From assembly GCF_947648125.1 (NCBI RefSeq), contig NZ_CANSMR010000024.1:45135-109134 (forward strand): a stretch of DNA of 64,000 nucleotides. Reading direction: 5' to 3'. Below the pieces are notes generated by a model. That model worked only from the letters and a program-made list of their open reading frames with translations. It made no database searches and had not been told where the DNA came from. This DNA comes from an uncultured Bradyrhizobium sp. Lineage in GTDB: Bacteria; Pseudomonadota; Alphaproteobacteria; Rhizobiales; Xanthobacteraceae. Both the position numbers and the translations under genes were made by a program. This document shows, piece by piece, positions 1 through 8,887 of the stretch. Position 1 is the first letter of the stretch, and each line of letters opens with the position of its first letter.

Positions 1-363
1 ATCGCGCGCCTCCTTGTAGTCGCCGGAGGCGACGATGCGGGTGTCCTTGCAGGTAACCGATATTTGGGAGGAGCCCAGGACATGTCCGGCGGGATGAAAC
101 GCCACCGTGACGTCGCCGAGCCTGATCTCTTCGCCGTAGGCGACCGCCTGCGTCGATCCGGCGAAGTTCTCGCCGTAGCGCAGCCGCATCATGTCGAGCG
201 TTTCCCGGGTCGCAAGCACCGCGCCATGGCCCGCCCGCGCATGATCGGAATGGCCATGCGTGATCAGTGCCCGCTCGACCGGCCTGACAGGATCGATGTG
301 GAAGCCGCCGGGCTTGCAGCAAAGCCCGGCCGGGACGGGCATCAGGATGTCTTGCGGGCGCAT
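1..363 (-). CDS. Ligase-associated DNA exonuclease, MBL fold (partial, N-terminal part only)
   Basis: This is the first 121 codons of a minus-strand gene that runs off the left edge. The ATG is at 363-361 and the reading frame stays open to base 1. The translation carries the metallo-beta-lactamase metal motif HGHSDHARAGH and, further on, HPAGHVLGSSQ, the pattern of the MBL exonucleases that travel with ATP-dependent DNA ligase, Lhr helicase and PdeM in bacteria. The matching Lhr and PdeM genes lie at 4.2-7.7 kb on the other strand, so the repair set is present but split. The ligase gene would be expected beyond the left edge (inference). Confidence 0.85.
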   Translation of the reverse strand, partial: MRPQDILMPVPAGLCCKPGGFHIDPVRPVERALITHGHSDHARAGHGAVLATRETLDMMRLRYGENFAGSTQAVAYGEEIRLGDVTVAFHPAGHVLGSSQISVTCKDTRIVASGDYKEARD

Positions 364-509
364 CGGTCCTATATAGGCGCTCGATCCGCGATGTTTAGCC
401 GTCATGCGTGGGCTTGACCCGCGCATCCATCTCCGGAAAAAGTCCGTGCTTTAATGGATGGCCGGACTTGGCCAGGATCCTTAAGACAAGATCGGTTCCT
501 TAGAAGAAA

Positions 510-1436
510 ATGGCCCCCCGCCTGTTTCTGTCCTCCGGCGACCTCGTTGCCGACCGCCGCTACGAGTTCGCGCGCGACCTGCAATTGAAGGGCGATCTGC
601 CGGCTGCTGCCGAGCTGCTCGAACAGGCGATCGAGCTCGTGCCGAAATTCCCGTCGGCCTGGTACACGCTGGGCAAGGTCCGCCTCGAGCTCGGCCAGCG
701 CGAGGCGGCTATCGCAGCCTTCCGCGCCGCGCGCGACGCCGATCCGGAGGACCGCCATGGTGCCGGCTTGCACCTGATGCAGCTCGGCGTCGAGGCCGTC
801 AGCGCGATGCCGCCAGGCTATGTGCAGACATTGTTCGATCAATATGCGCCGCGCTTCGAGGCGGCGCTGGTCGGCGATCTCGGCTATCGCGGCCCGGCGC
901 TGCTGTTCAAGGCCGTGCTGTCGGTGCGCGCGTCCGCAAAGAAGCCGGCGTTCTTCAAGCGCGCGATCGATCTCGGCTGCGGCACAGGCCTTGCGGCCGC
1001 TGCATTCGCGCAGCACGTCGATCGATTCATCGGTATCGACCTGTCGCCGCGCATGATCGACAAGTCGCGCGCCACCGGGCTCTATGCCGAGCTCGAGGTC
1101 GACGACATGCTGAAGGGCATTTCGGGCAAGCCGGACGCCAGCGCCGAATTGATCCTCGCTGCGGACGCGATGGTCTATGTCGCCGATCTCGCGCCGGTGC
1201 TCGCCGAGGCCGCGCGCGTGCTGGTCGGAGGCGGCGTGCTCGCTTTCACCACGGAGACCCATGACGGCGAGGGCGTCATCCTCGGCGAGGGGCTGCGCTA
1301 CGCCCATAGCGCGCCTTACGTGCGCGCTTCCGTCGCCGCCGCAGGGCTGACGCTGGCGCTGCTCGACGATCTCTCGGCGCGCAATGAGGACAACATCCCG
1401 GCGCCCGGCCTCGTCGCCGTCGCCGTCAAGCCGTAA
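510..1436 (+). CDS. TPR-containing class I SAM-dependent methyltransferase
   Basis: The 308-residue protein has two tetratricopeptide-like helical pairs in roughly residues 15-90, followed by a class I methyltransferase fold. The SAM-binding motif I is visible as AIDLGCGTGLAAAAF, with the acidic residue of motif II in FIGIDLSPRMID. The substrate cannot be read from the sequence. The gene is divergent from the exonuclease at the left edge, with about 150 bases between them. It ends just before a palindromic repeat. This TPR plus methyltransferase arrangement is common in Bradyrhizobium and relatives, where it is annotated only by domain. Confidence 0.85.
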   Translation: MAPRLFLSSGDLVADRRYEFARDLQLKGDLPAAAELLEQAIELVPKFPSAWYTLGKVRLELGQREAAIAAFRAARDADPEDRHGAGLHLMQLGVEAVSAMPPGYVQTLFDQYAPRFEAALVGDLGYRGPALLFKAVLSVRASAKKPAFFKRAIDLGCGTGLAAAAFAQHVDRFIGIDLSPRMIDKSRATGLYAELEVDDMLKGISGKPDASAELILAADAMVYVADLAPVLAEAARVLVGGGVLAFTTETHDGEGVILGEGLRYAHSAPYVRASVAAAGLTLALLDDLSARNEDNIPAPGLVAVAVKP

Positions 1437-1440
1437 CGCA

Positions 1441-1575
1441 CCCTCTCCCCTTGTGGGAGAGGGTGGCTTCGATGCTTTGCATCGAAGCCGGGTGAGGGGT
1501 TTCTCTCCGCGGATGCATACCCCTCATCCGTCGCGGACTGCGTCCGCGCCACCTTCTCCCACAAGGGGAGAAGGG
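1441..1575. repeat. Interspersed palindromic repeat, family A (CCCTCTCCCC type)
   Basis: The left end reads CCCTCTCCCCTTGTGGGAGA and the right end is its near inverse, CTTCTCCCACAAGGGGAGAA. Inside are two further inverted repeats (GGCTTCGATG/CATCGAAGCC and ACCCCTCATCC with GGGTGAGGGGT), so the element can fold into a cloverleaf-like structure. Related but diverged copies sit at 4481-4615 inside lhr, at 7741-7914, and as a fragment at 58143-58164. It fills the gap between the methyltransferase and the ABC solute-binding gene and may also stop transcription. Confidence 0.8.
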
Positions 1576-1718
1576 AAGAGAGAGCCGAGCTCGCTCTCAA
1601 ACTTGAGTCTACACGCTACGCATTTGCCGTGACGCGGCATTGCGCCGCAAAGCGGTGACTTCGCGCTTGCCCGGCGCAAGGCGGAATGCGAGAGCTTTTC
1701 GCCTCAGGGAGAGAACCA

Positions 1719-2945
1719 ATGAAAAAACATACGCGGCGCGAGTTCGGCGCCACCGCATTGTCCGTGATCGCAGCGTCCGTGCTGCCTGCGCCGTTCGTCC
1801 GGGCCGCCGACAAGAAGTACGATCCGGGTGCTGGTGACACCGAGATCAAGCTCGGCCAGACCGTGCCGCATTCCGGCCCCGGCTCGCTCTATGGCGTGCT
1901 CGGCCGCGTCGGCGAAGCCTATTTCCAGATGCTGAACGACAAGGGCGGCATCAACGGCCGCAAGGTGAAATTCCTCACGATGGATGACGCCTACAGCGCG
2001 CCGAAATGCGTCGAGGCGACGCGCCGCCTGGTCGAGCAGGAGGAGGTGCTGGCGCTCTATGGCTCGCTCGGCACCGCGCCGCAGACCGCCGTGCACAAAT
2101 ACCTCAACTCCAAGGGCGTTCCCCAACTGCTGTTGAACACCGGCGCTTCGAAGTGGAACGATCCGAAGAATTTCAAATGGACCATGGCGGGCCTGCCGCT
2201 CTATCCGACCGAGGCGCGCATCCTCGCCAAGCACGTCGTCAGCGTGAAGCCGAACGCCAAGATCGGCATCCTGTACCAGAACGACGATTTCGGCCGTGAC
2301 TTCCTCGGGCCGTTCAAGAAGGTGCTGGCCGATGCCGGCGGCAAGGCCCAGGTGATCCTGGAGCAGACCTACGATCTCACCGATCCGACGGTCGATTCCC
2401 AGCTCATCAATCTCTCGAAGTCGGGCGCCGACGTGTTCTACAACATCACGACAGGCAAGGCGACGTCGCAGTCGATCCGCAAGGTGGCCGAGCTCGGCTG
2501 GAAGCCGCTGCAGCTGTTGTCGGCGGGCTCGACCGGCCGCTCGATCCTGAGCGCTGCGGGCCTCGAGAACGCCAAGGATATCGTCGCGATCCGCTACAAC
2601 AAGGAAGTGGGCGTGCCCCGCTACGAGAAGGACGCGGATGTGGTCGCGTTCGAGGAGCTGCGCAAGAAGTACCTGCCGAACATCGATCCTGATAACACCA
2701 TCGCCTTCGCCGGCTATGGCCAGGCGGCGACGATGGGCGAAATCCTACGCCGCTGCGGCGACGATCTGACCCGCGCCAACGTGCTGAAGCACGCCACCAC
2801 GCTGGCCGGCTTCCACTCGCCCTATTTCCTCGACGGCATCAATTACAGCTATACGCCCGACGACTACACGCCGATGAAGACGCTCTATGTCTCGATCTTC
2901 AACGGCAAGGACTGGGACCTCTCCGGCGAGCCGATGACGGAGTAG
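1719..2945 (+). CDS. ABC transporter substrate-binding protein (branched-chain amino-acid type)
   Basis: A 408-residue periplasmic binding protein of the Leu/Ile/Val (Peripla_BP_6) family. The chosen ATG at 1719 follows a good ribosome site (AGGGAGAG at about 1706). It starts MKKHTRREFGATALSVIAAS, a twin-arginine signal peptide with probable cleavage after VRA near residue 30. The mature part begins with TEIKLGQTVPHSGPGS, typical of this family's first strand and ligand loop. Neither permease nor ATPase genes are beside it, so it is an orphan component that must share a transporter encoded elsewhere. The ligand is unknown; amino acids or aromatic acids are usual. Confidence 0.88.
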   Translation: MKKHTRREFGATALSVIAASVLPAPFVRAADKKYDPGAGDTEIKLGQTVPHSGPGSLYGVLGRVGEAYFQMLNDKGGINGRKVKFLTMDDAYSAPKCVEATRRLVEQEEVLALYGSLGTAPQTAVHKYLNSKGVPQLLLNTGASKWNDPKNFKWTMAGLPLYPTEARILAKHVVSVKPNAKIGILYQNDDFGRDFLGPFKKVLADAGGKAQVILEQTYDLTDPTVDSQLINLSKSGADVFYNITTGKATSQSIRKVAELGWKPLQLLSAGSTGRSILSAAGLENAKDIVAIRYNKEVGVPRYEKDADVVAFEELRKKYLPNIDPDNTIAFAGYGQAATMGEILRRCGDDLTRANVLKHATTLAGFHSPYFLDGINYSYTPDDYTPMKTLYVSIFNGKDWDLSGEPMTE

Positions 2946-2970
2946 GAAGCACGATCAAGAACCGATCTTC

Positions 2971-3007
2971 CTCCATCCCTCTCCGCCTGTCGCGGCGAGA
3001 GATGGAG
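2971..3007 (+). terminator. Possible hairpin terminator after the solute-binding gene
   Basis: CTCCATC at 2971-2977 pairs with GATGGAG at 3001-3007, and inner arms CGCC/GGCG and TCT/AGA extend the stem. There is no clear T-run after it, so intrinsic termination is uncertain. It lies 26 bases beyond the stop codon. Confidence 0.35.
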
Positions 3008-3124
3008 GCCGCCTTCAGGCTGCCGCGCTTCAGGCCAATCTCATCGCCGTCCGTCCCAATTCCTGATAGGCTGCCGCCATAACTCAGGTCCGAAGCGGCA
3101 GGCGTAAGGTCCAGGAGAAAATCG

Positions 3125-4060
3125 ATGAGGGAAGCGGCCAGCCGCACGGCCATGGCGACGTCGCTTATGAGGGCGCTGCATTCGCGATCCGACGCGTCTC
3201 CTCTTTTAGATGACCCTTGGGGCGATCGCCTTATTCCCAACTCCGAACGCGACAGAATGAGTCAGCGGATTCTGACTCGCATGAATTCAGAGGCCCGTGC
3301 CCGCGCCTTGCTGACGCCGGATTCGATCCTGGATGAATTCCTGCGAACCAATGCCGCCTACCCCGGAGTAGTGATCCGCTCCCGATACGCCGAGGATGCG
3401 CTGAGGCAGGCCGCGGACAGGGGCGTGCGCCAATATGTCCTGATCGGTGCGGGCTTCGACAGCTTCGCGCTTCGCCGCCCGGCCTTTTCCGATGCTCTCG
3501 ACATCTTCGAAATCGACCACCCGGCGACGCAGCTGATGAAGATTGAGCGCATCAAGGAATGCGGCGTCTCGCTTCCGGAGTCGGTGCACTTCATCGCGGC
3601 CGACCTCGTGAAGGAGGATCTCGCAACCGCCCTGACCCGCTCCTCGTTCCAGCGGAACGAGGCAGCATTTTTCTCGTTGCTTGGTGTCACCGTGTATCTG
3701 ACGCGGGAAGCCAATTTGGCGACCCTGCGTGCTGTGGTGACCTGCGGCTCCGAGGGAAGCGAGCTTGTCTTCACTTATGTCGACCAAAGAGAATTTGCCC
3801 CGGGTGGATCGCGGTCGCCTCATAATCAAAATGCCCGGGCGGTCGCGACGATGGGCGAACCTTATGTGTCGGGATTTGATCCCAAGGAGATTGCGAAGGA
3901 TTTGGCGGACGTCGGCCTCGAGCTGGTCGAAGACTTGGATGGAAACGCAATGTCCGAGCGCTACTCAGGAACGAGCGCGAATGTCCTGCAACCGCCGGCA
4001 AGCCTGCACATAGTGCGGGCGCGCGTGCGGTCGAGACTGGGCTTCGGCGCAGGCGGTTGA
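3125..4060 (+). CDS. SAM-dependent methyltransferase, TIGR00027 / leucine carboxyl methyltransferase-like
   Basis: The 311-residue protein has the N-terminal SRTAMATSLMRALHSR stretch and the YVLIGAGFDSFALR and FEIDHPATQ motifs of the TIGR00027 family. These proteins resemble leucine carboxyl methyltransferases and are best known from mycobacteria and Streptomyces. The GAGFDS loop is the SAM site and the DHP segment follows the acidic ribose-binding position. The substrate is unknown. The gene stands alone between the solute-binding protein and lhr, with no clear partner. The N-terminus lacks a signal peptide. Confidence 0.8.
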   Translation: MREAASRTAMATSLMRALHSRSDASPLLDDPWGDRLIPNSERDRMSQRILTRMNSEARARALLTPDSILDEFLRTNAAYPGVVIRSRYAEDALRQAADRGVRQYVLIGAGFDSFALRRPAFSDALDIFEIDHPATQLMKIERIKECGVSLPESVHFIAADLVKEDLATALTRSSFQRNEAAFFSLLGVTVYLTREANLATLRAVVTCGSEGSELVFTYVDQREFAPGGSRSPHNQNARAVATMGEPYVSGFDPKEIAKDLADVGLELVEDLDGNAMSERYSGTSANVLQPPASLHIVRARVRSRLGFGAGG

Positions 4061-4224
4061 GGGGCGTGAATCTCAGGTTCGGGATCGATTGCGGAGTTTT
4101 GGCATCTCCCCGTCACGCCCAGTCAAGGGCAATCTCGGAACTGCCGGTCCGGACGTGATTCAAGCACTGCCTCGCATTCCCAGGCTGTCCCACCCTCGAC
4201 GAAACCGCTTGAACCGCCTACCTC

Positions 4225-6996
4225 TTGGGCGTGTCGACGCTCGATCTCTTTTCCGTGACGCCGTCGGAAACGGCCGATCTCTTGCCGCGCCGGTTTCGCG
4301 ACTGGTTCGCCTCACGCGGCTGGTCGCCGCGCGAGCATCAGCTCGCGCTGCTGGCGAAAGCGCGCGAGGAACGCTCGGCGCTGCTGATCGCGCCTACGGG
4401 GGCGGGCAAAACGCTGGCTGGGTTCCTGCCGACGCTGGTGGAGTTGAGTGGGGAGGGATTCACCCGTGATGATTCCTCTCACCTCCCCCTGAAAGGGGGA
4501 GGTCGGCACGCTCGGGGGCGCGCTAGCGCAACCGAGCGGGACGGGTGGGGGTCAGCCGCGGGCACGGAGCAAGCGGCTGCCCCCCACCCCAACCCTCCCC
4601 CTTTTAGGGGGAGGGAGCCCGACCAGTTCGCAAGTGGAGAAGCAAGCGGATTAGAGAAGGCCCGGCCCACCCTTATCTCCACCGGCCGCGGCGTTCGCCG
4701 CTCCAGTGGGCTGCACACGCTCTACATCTCGCCGCTGAAAGCGCTCGCGGTCGACATCGCGCGCAACCTGGAGACGCCGGTTGCCGAGATCGGGCTGCCG
4801 ATCAAGATCGAGACCCGCACCGGCGACACGCCGGTGTCGCGGCGGCAGCGGCAGAGGCGTTATCCGCCGGATATTCTGCTCACCACGCCGGAACAGCTGG
4901 CGCTGCTGCTGGCGTCCGACGATGCGCCGTTCCTGTTCTCTTCGCTGAAGCGCATCGTGCTCGACGAGCTGCATGCGCTGGTCACCTCCAAGCGCGGCGA
5001 TCTGCTGTCGCTCGGGCTTGCGCGGCTCTGGACCATTGCGCCGCAGGCGCGCGCCATCGGCCTCTCGGCGACGGTGGCCGAACCTGAACAGCTGGCGCGT
5101 TTCCTGGTGCCGCAGCCGGGCGGCGAGAGCGTGTCTGCCGACGTCGTGATCGCCGGCGGCGCCGCGCCGCCGGTGGTCGAGATGCTCGACACGCGCGAAC
5201 GGCTGCCGTGGTCCGGCCACAGTGCGCGTCATGCGCTGCCCGAGGTCTACGAGCTGATCAAGCGCAACAAGACCACGCTGGTGTTCGTCAACACCCGCAG
5301 CCAGGCCGAGATGCTGTTCCAGGATCTCTGGCGCATGAATGACGACGGGCTCGCGATCGCGCTGCATCACGGCTCGCTCGACGTCGCGCAACGCCGCAAG
5401 GTCGAGGATGCGATGGCCGCCGGCCGGCTGCGCGGTGTGGTCTGCACCTCCTCGCTCGATCTCGGCGTCGACTGGGGCGATGTCGACCTCGTCATCAATA
5501 TCGGCGCGCCGAAAGGCTCGTCGCGGCTGATGCAGCGGATCGGCCGCGCCAACCACCGCTTCGACGAGGCCTCACGCGCCGTGCTGGTGCCGGCCAACCG
5601 CTTCGAGGTGCTGGAATGCCGTGTCGCGATCGACGCCATCGCCGAGAATGCGCAGGACACCCCGCCGCTGCGCTCGGGCGCGCTCGACGTGCTGGCCCAG
5701 CACGTGCTCGGCTGCGCCTGCGGCAAGCCGTTCCTGTCCGACGAACTCTACGGTGAAGTCAGGACCGCGGCGCCCTATGCGTCGCTGGCGCGAACCGATT
5801 TCGACGATGTGGTCGACTTCGTCGCGACCGGCGGTTACGCGCTGAAAACCTATGAGCGTTTCGCGCGGATCAAGCAGGACAAGCAGGGCCGCTGGCGCGT
5901 CACCAATCCCAAGGTGCGGCAGAGCTACCGCCTCAACGTCGGCACCATCGTTGAGGAGACCATGCTGAAGGTGCGGCTGGTGCGCTCGCGCGCCGGTGGA
6001 AGCGGGTCGACCGGCGCGATCGCCCGCGGCGGCCGGATGCTCGGCGAGATCGAGGAGGTCTTCATCGAGGGCCTCGTGCCCGCCGACACTTTTGTCTTTG
6101 GCGGCGAGGTGGTGCGCTACGAGGCCTTGGTCGAAGATCAGGTCTATGTCTCCCGCGCTAATGATAAGGATGCAAAAGTGCCGTCCTATATGGGCGGCAA
6201 GTTTCCGCTGTCGACCTATCTCGCCGAACGCGTCCGCAAGCTGCTCGACAACAGCCGGGCCTGGAACGGATTGCCGGATCAGGTGCACGACTGGCTGTCG
6301 CTGCAACGAAAATTCTCGCGGGTCCCGGCGGTGCGCGAGCTGCTGGTCGAAACCTTTCCGCGCGGCGGCAGCCATTATCTGGTCTGCTATCCCTTCGAGG
6401 GGCGGCTCGCGCATCAGACGCTCGGCATGCTGCTGACGCGCCGGCTGGAGCGTGCCCGCGCCCGTCCGCTCGGCTTCGTCGCCAATGAATACGCGCTCGC
6501 GGTCTGGGGCGTCGGCGATCTCTCCTTCATGATCCGGCACGGCAAGCTCGATCTCAACGCGCTGTTCGATCCTGACATGCTCGGCGACGATCTCGAGGCG
6601 TGGCTCGCGGAATCCGCGCTGATGAAGCGCACCTTCCGCAACTGCGCCATCATCTCGGGGCTGATCGCGCGCCGCTTCACCGACGAGGAAAAGTCGCGCC
6701 GCCAGGTGCTGTTCTCGACCGATTTGATCTACGACGTGCTGCGCAAGCACCAGGCCGACCATGTGCTGCTGCGCGCCGCGCGCGGCGATGCCGCCACGGG
6801 ATTGCTCGATCTCCGCCGCCTCAGCGACATGCTTTCGCGCATCCACGGCCGAATCACCCACAAGGACCTCGACCACGTTTCTCCGCTTGCCGTGCCCGCG
6901 CTGCTGGAAATCGGCCGCGAGTCAGTTTATGGCGAAGCATCCGACGAGCTTCTGGCCGAGGCGGCCGAGGAACTCGTGCGGGAGGCGACGACGTAG
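4225..6996 (+). CDS. lhr: Ligase-associated DEXH-box helicase (Lhr family) with repeat-derived insertion
   Basis: A 923-residue superfamily 2 helicase of the Lhr class tied to ATP-dependent ligase repair sets. Walker A is APTGAGKT (residues 56-63). The DEXH box is DELH near residue 250, SAT is in IGLSATVAEP, and the C-terminal RecA motif reads QRIGRANHR. A winged-helix and Lhr core follow. Between TLVELSGEG and GLHTLYISPLK (residues 77-162) is a low-complexity insertion; residues about 86-131 are encoded by a family A palindromic repeat. Family members usually run about 800-850 residues, so most of the extra length is this insertion. The start is weak: TTG at 4225 or GTG at 4231, without a strong ribosome site. 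PdeM follows 24 bases downstream. Confidence 0.9.
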   Translation: MGVSTLDLFSVTPSETADLLPRRFRDWFASRGWSPREHQLALLAKAREERSALLIAPTGAGKTLAGFLPTLVELSGEGFTRDDSSHLPLKGGGRHARGRASATERDGWGSAAGTEQAAAPHPNPPPFRGREPDQFASGEASGLEKARPTLISTGRGVRRSSGLHTLYISPLKALAVDIARNLETPVAEIGLPIKIETRTGDTPVSRRQRQRRYPPDILLTTPEQLALLLASDDAPFLFSSLKRIVLDELHALVTSKRGDLLSLGLARLWTIAPQARAIGLSATVAEPEQLARFLVPQPGGESVSADVVIAGGAAPPVVEMLDTRERLPWSGHSARHALPEVYELIKRNKTTLVFVNTRSQAEMLFQDLWRMNDDGLAIALHHGSLDVAQRRKVEDAMAAGRLRGVVCTSSLDLGVDWGDVDLVINIGAPKGSSRLMQRIGRANHRFDEASRAVLVPANRFEVLECRVAIDAIAENAQDTPPLRSGALDVLAQHVLGCACGKPFLSDELYGEVRTAAPYASLARTDFDDVVDFVATGGYALKTYERFARIKQDKQGRWRVTNPKVRQSYRLNVGTIVEETMLKVRLVRSRAGGSGSTGAIARGGRMLGEIEEVFIEGLVPADTFVFGGEVVRYEALVEDQVYVSRANDKDAKVPSYMGGKFPLSTYLAERVRKLLDNSRAWNGLPDQVHDWLSLQRKFSRVPAVRELLVETFPRGGSHYLVCYPFEGRLAHQTLGMLLTRRLERARARPLGFVANEYALAVWGVGDLSFMIRHGKLDLNALFDPDMLGDDLEAWLAESALMKRTFRNCAIISGLIARRFTDEEKSRRQVLFSTDLIYDVLRKHQADHVLLRAARGDAATGLLDLRRLSDMLSRIHGRITHKDLDHVSPLAVPALLEIGRESVYGEASDELLAEAAEELVREATT
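4481..4615. repeat. Palindromic repeat of family A inside lhr, read in frame
   Basis: The left hairpin is at 4481-4503 (ACCTCCCCC with GGGGGAGGT) and the right hairpin at 4593-4615 (CCCTCCCCC with GGGGGAGGG). Between them are CGCTCGG/CCGAGCG and a long stem, GGGTGGGGG..CAGCCGC against GCGGCTG..CCCCCACCC. This nested architecture matches the intergenic elements at 1441-1575 and 7741-7914. Here it is an open frame translated as SHLPLKGGGRHARG..., ending near NPPPFRGRE. No stop or frameshift is introduced. Confidence 0.85.
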
Positions 6997-7020
6997 CGCT
7001 GATATTTTGGGGAACAGCAC

Positions 7021-7731
7021 GTGACGGCAAGCGCGCTAGCTTTGCGAGACGGTGACGACATGCGCGTTTCGAGGGTCACGGTGGCGGATGTCGGCTTCGT
7101 GGCGGATTTTTCCGGCGCGCTGTTCTGGGAAGAGCAGAGCCTGCTCGTGGTGTCCGACCTGCATCTGGAAAAGGGCTCGAGTTTCGCTGCCCACGGCGTG
7201 CTGCTACCACCCTACGACACGGTGGCGACGTTGAGCCGGCTCGCCGCTGTGATCGCGCGGCACGATCCTCGGCAGGTGATCGCGCTCGGCGACAGCTTTC
7301 ACGATCGCGATGCGCATGCGCGCCTGTCGGAGCCGGATCGCGAGGCGCTCGCGGCCTTGCAGGTGCGGCGCAACTGGATCTGGATCTCGGGCAATCACGA
7401 TCCGGCGCTGCCGACCAATCTCGGCGGCGTGGTCGCGACCGAGGTCGCGATCGGCCCGATCGTATTCCGCCATGAGCCGACTGGTGCTGCCGGCGAGATC
7501 GCCGGCCACCTCCACCCCAAGGCACGGGTGCCGACCCGCGGCCGCTCGATCGAGCGGCGTTGTTTCGCCTCCGACGGCGAGCGTGCGGTGATGCCGGCCT
7601 TCGGCGCCTACACCGGCGGCCTGAGCATCCGTGACGCGGCGTTCGCGCGGATCTTCGGATCGCCCGGCTTCATGGCCCACGTGCTCGGCGACAACCGCGT
7701 CCACGCGTTCGTCGCGTCGCGGTGTTATTGA
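7021..7731 (+). CDS. pdeM: Ligase-associated DNA damage response endonuclease PdeM
   Basis: The 236-residue calcineurin-like phosphoesterase shows all metal-binding blocks in order: VSDLHLEKG near residue 45, LGDSFHDRD, SGNHDPALP and GHLHPKARV. PdeM proteins are associated with the Lhr helicase, ATP-dependent ligase and MBL exonuclease. The gene lies directly after lhr (stop at 6996), fitting one transcript. The GTG at 7021 is taken as start; ATG at 7060 is an alternative that keeps the whole catalytic domain. Its C-terminus ends just before another family A repeat. Confidence 0.85.
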   Translation: MTASALALRDGDDMRVSRVTVADVGFVADFSGALFWEEQSLLVVSDLHLEKGSSFAAHGVLLPPYDTVATLSRLAAVIARHDPRQVIALGDSFHDRDAHARLSEPDREALAALQVRRNWIWISGNHDPALPTNLGGVVATEVAIGPIVFRHEPTGAAGEIAGHLHPKARVPTRGRSIERRCFASDGERAVMPAFGAYTGGLSIRDAAFARIFGSPGFMAHVLGDNRVHAFVASRCY

Positions 7732-7740
7732 CGGTCGCCT

Positions 7741-7914
7741 TCACCCTCCCCTGGAGGGGGAGGGTCGACTCACATTGAGCGCAGCGAAATGTGAGTCGGG
7801 GTGGGGTGAAGGTCTATCCTCATGCGACACTGCCTGTGCGGAGAGATCATCCCACCTCGGTTCGCATTCCGCTGCGCTTCATGCGCTCCGATCCTCCCCC
7901 TCCAGGGGAGGATG
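7741..7914. repeat. Interspersed palindromic repeat, family A
   Basis: The left end CACCCTCCCCTGGAGGGGGA and right end ATCCTCCCCCTCCAGGGGAG form outer hairpins, with an inner CGACTCACATT/AATGTGAGTCG stem. It lies between the convergent pdeM and LysR genes. It has the same plan as the copy embedded in lhr, 3.2 kb away, with different inner sequence. Confidence 0.75.
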
Positions 7915-7925
7915 GAAGTACGAGC

Positions 7926-8801
7926 CTACGCCGCCTTTGCCTGCACGCTCTCGCAATACTCCGCCAGCCGATCCGCCAGCCGCAGCGTTGCTGGGCTGGC
8001 TCCGGGGGTGGCGACAAGGGCGACGTCGGTCCGCTCGATCGGCGCAAAGCCATCCTTCGCCGTCAGCACGCGATGCTCGGCCTGGATCGACATTTCCGAA
8101 AGAATGCTCAAGCCCAGGCCCGCGGCGACCGCGGCCTGGATGCCGGCGAGGCTGGAGGAGGTGTAGGCCATGTGCCAGTTGCGGCCGGCGCGCTCCAGCG
8201 CATGGATGGCATGGGCGCGATAGAGGCAGCCCGAGCCGAAGCCGATCAGCGGCACCGAGCCGGTCGTCGTGTCGCGCGGATGGCTCTTGCTGGTGACCCA
8301 GTGCACCCGCTCCGGCCACACCGCGATGCCGCCCTTTTCGCTGGCGGCGCGCTTGATCAGCGCGAGGTCGAGGTCGCCGCGCTCCAGATCGCGGTACAGG
8401 AACAGGCTCTGGCCCGAGCGCACGTCGAGCCGCAGAGTCGGATGGCTGCGCGCGAAGGTCGCAAGCAGTCTCGTCAGCCGGTAGGCGGCAAAATCCTCGG
8501 TGATGCCGATCCGGATCGCGCCTTCGCTGCCGGGGCGCGAGAGCACGTCGTGGGCTTCTTCCGCGAGGGACAATAGCCGCCGCGCATAGGTCAGCAGCCG
8601 CTCGCCGGCCTCCGTCGGGGTGACGTCCTTGCCGCTGCGGATCAGGAGAGGCTGGCCGACATCCTCCTCCAGACGCTTGATCTGCTGGCTCACCGTCGAT
8701 TGCGTGCGGTGGACGCGCTCTCCGGCGCGGGTGAAGCCGCCGGCATCGACCACCGAGACGAAACTGCGCAACAGCTCCAGGTCGAGCATCGCAGCCTCCA
8801 T
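7926..8801 (-). CDS. LysR family transcriptional regulator
   Basis: The 291-residue protein begins with the LysR winged helix-turn-helix (LDLELLRSFVSVVDAGGFTR, then STVSQQIKRLEE) and continues with a substrate-binding domain holding the GLGLSILSE segment near residue 245. It is divergent from an EamA-type exporter, which is the probable target. An inverted repeat is in the shared intergenic space. Translation may start at 8801 or at a second ATG at 8789, a few codons later. The effector is unknown. Confidence 0.9.
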   Translation of the reverse strand: MEAAMLDLELLRSFVSVVDAGGFTRAGERVHRTQSTVSQQIKRLEEDVGQPLLIRSGKDVTPTEAGERLLTYARRLLSLAEEAHDVLSRPGSEGAIRIGITEDFAAYRLTRLLATFARSHPTLRLDVRSGQSLFLYRDLERGDLDLALIKRAASEKGGIAVWPERVHWVTSKSHPRDTTTGSVPLIGFGSGCLYRAHAIHALERAGRNWHMAYTSSSLAGIQAAVAAGLGLSILSEMSIQAEHRVLTAKDGFAPIERTDVALVATPGASPATLRLADRLAEYCESVQAKAA

Positions 8802-8807
8802 TCATAA

Positions 8808-8818
8808 ATCCACTGGAT
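8808..8818. promoter_or_regulatory. Possible LysR operator in the divergent promoter
   Basis: ATCCA-C-TGGAT is an exact 5-1-5 inverted repeat just upstream of the LysR start and within the promoter space of the EamA gene. LysR regulators usually bind such dyads with a T-N11-A core. The assignment is inferred from position only. Confidence 0.4.
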
Positions 8819-8887
8819 ACTAGTCTATCATTTAATTTCCAAATGACAAGGCGCGGGCCTAGGTCATGGGGCGAAGGAGAAACTGCC

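Noticed and set aside
4089-4469. Small open frame overlapping the lhr 5' end in another frame
   Set aside because: It overlaps the Walker A coding region and has no recognisable features.
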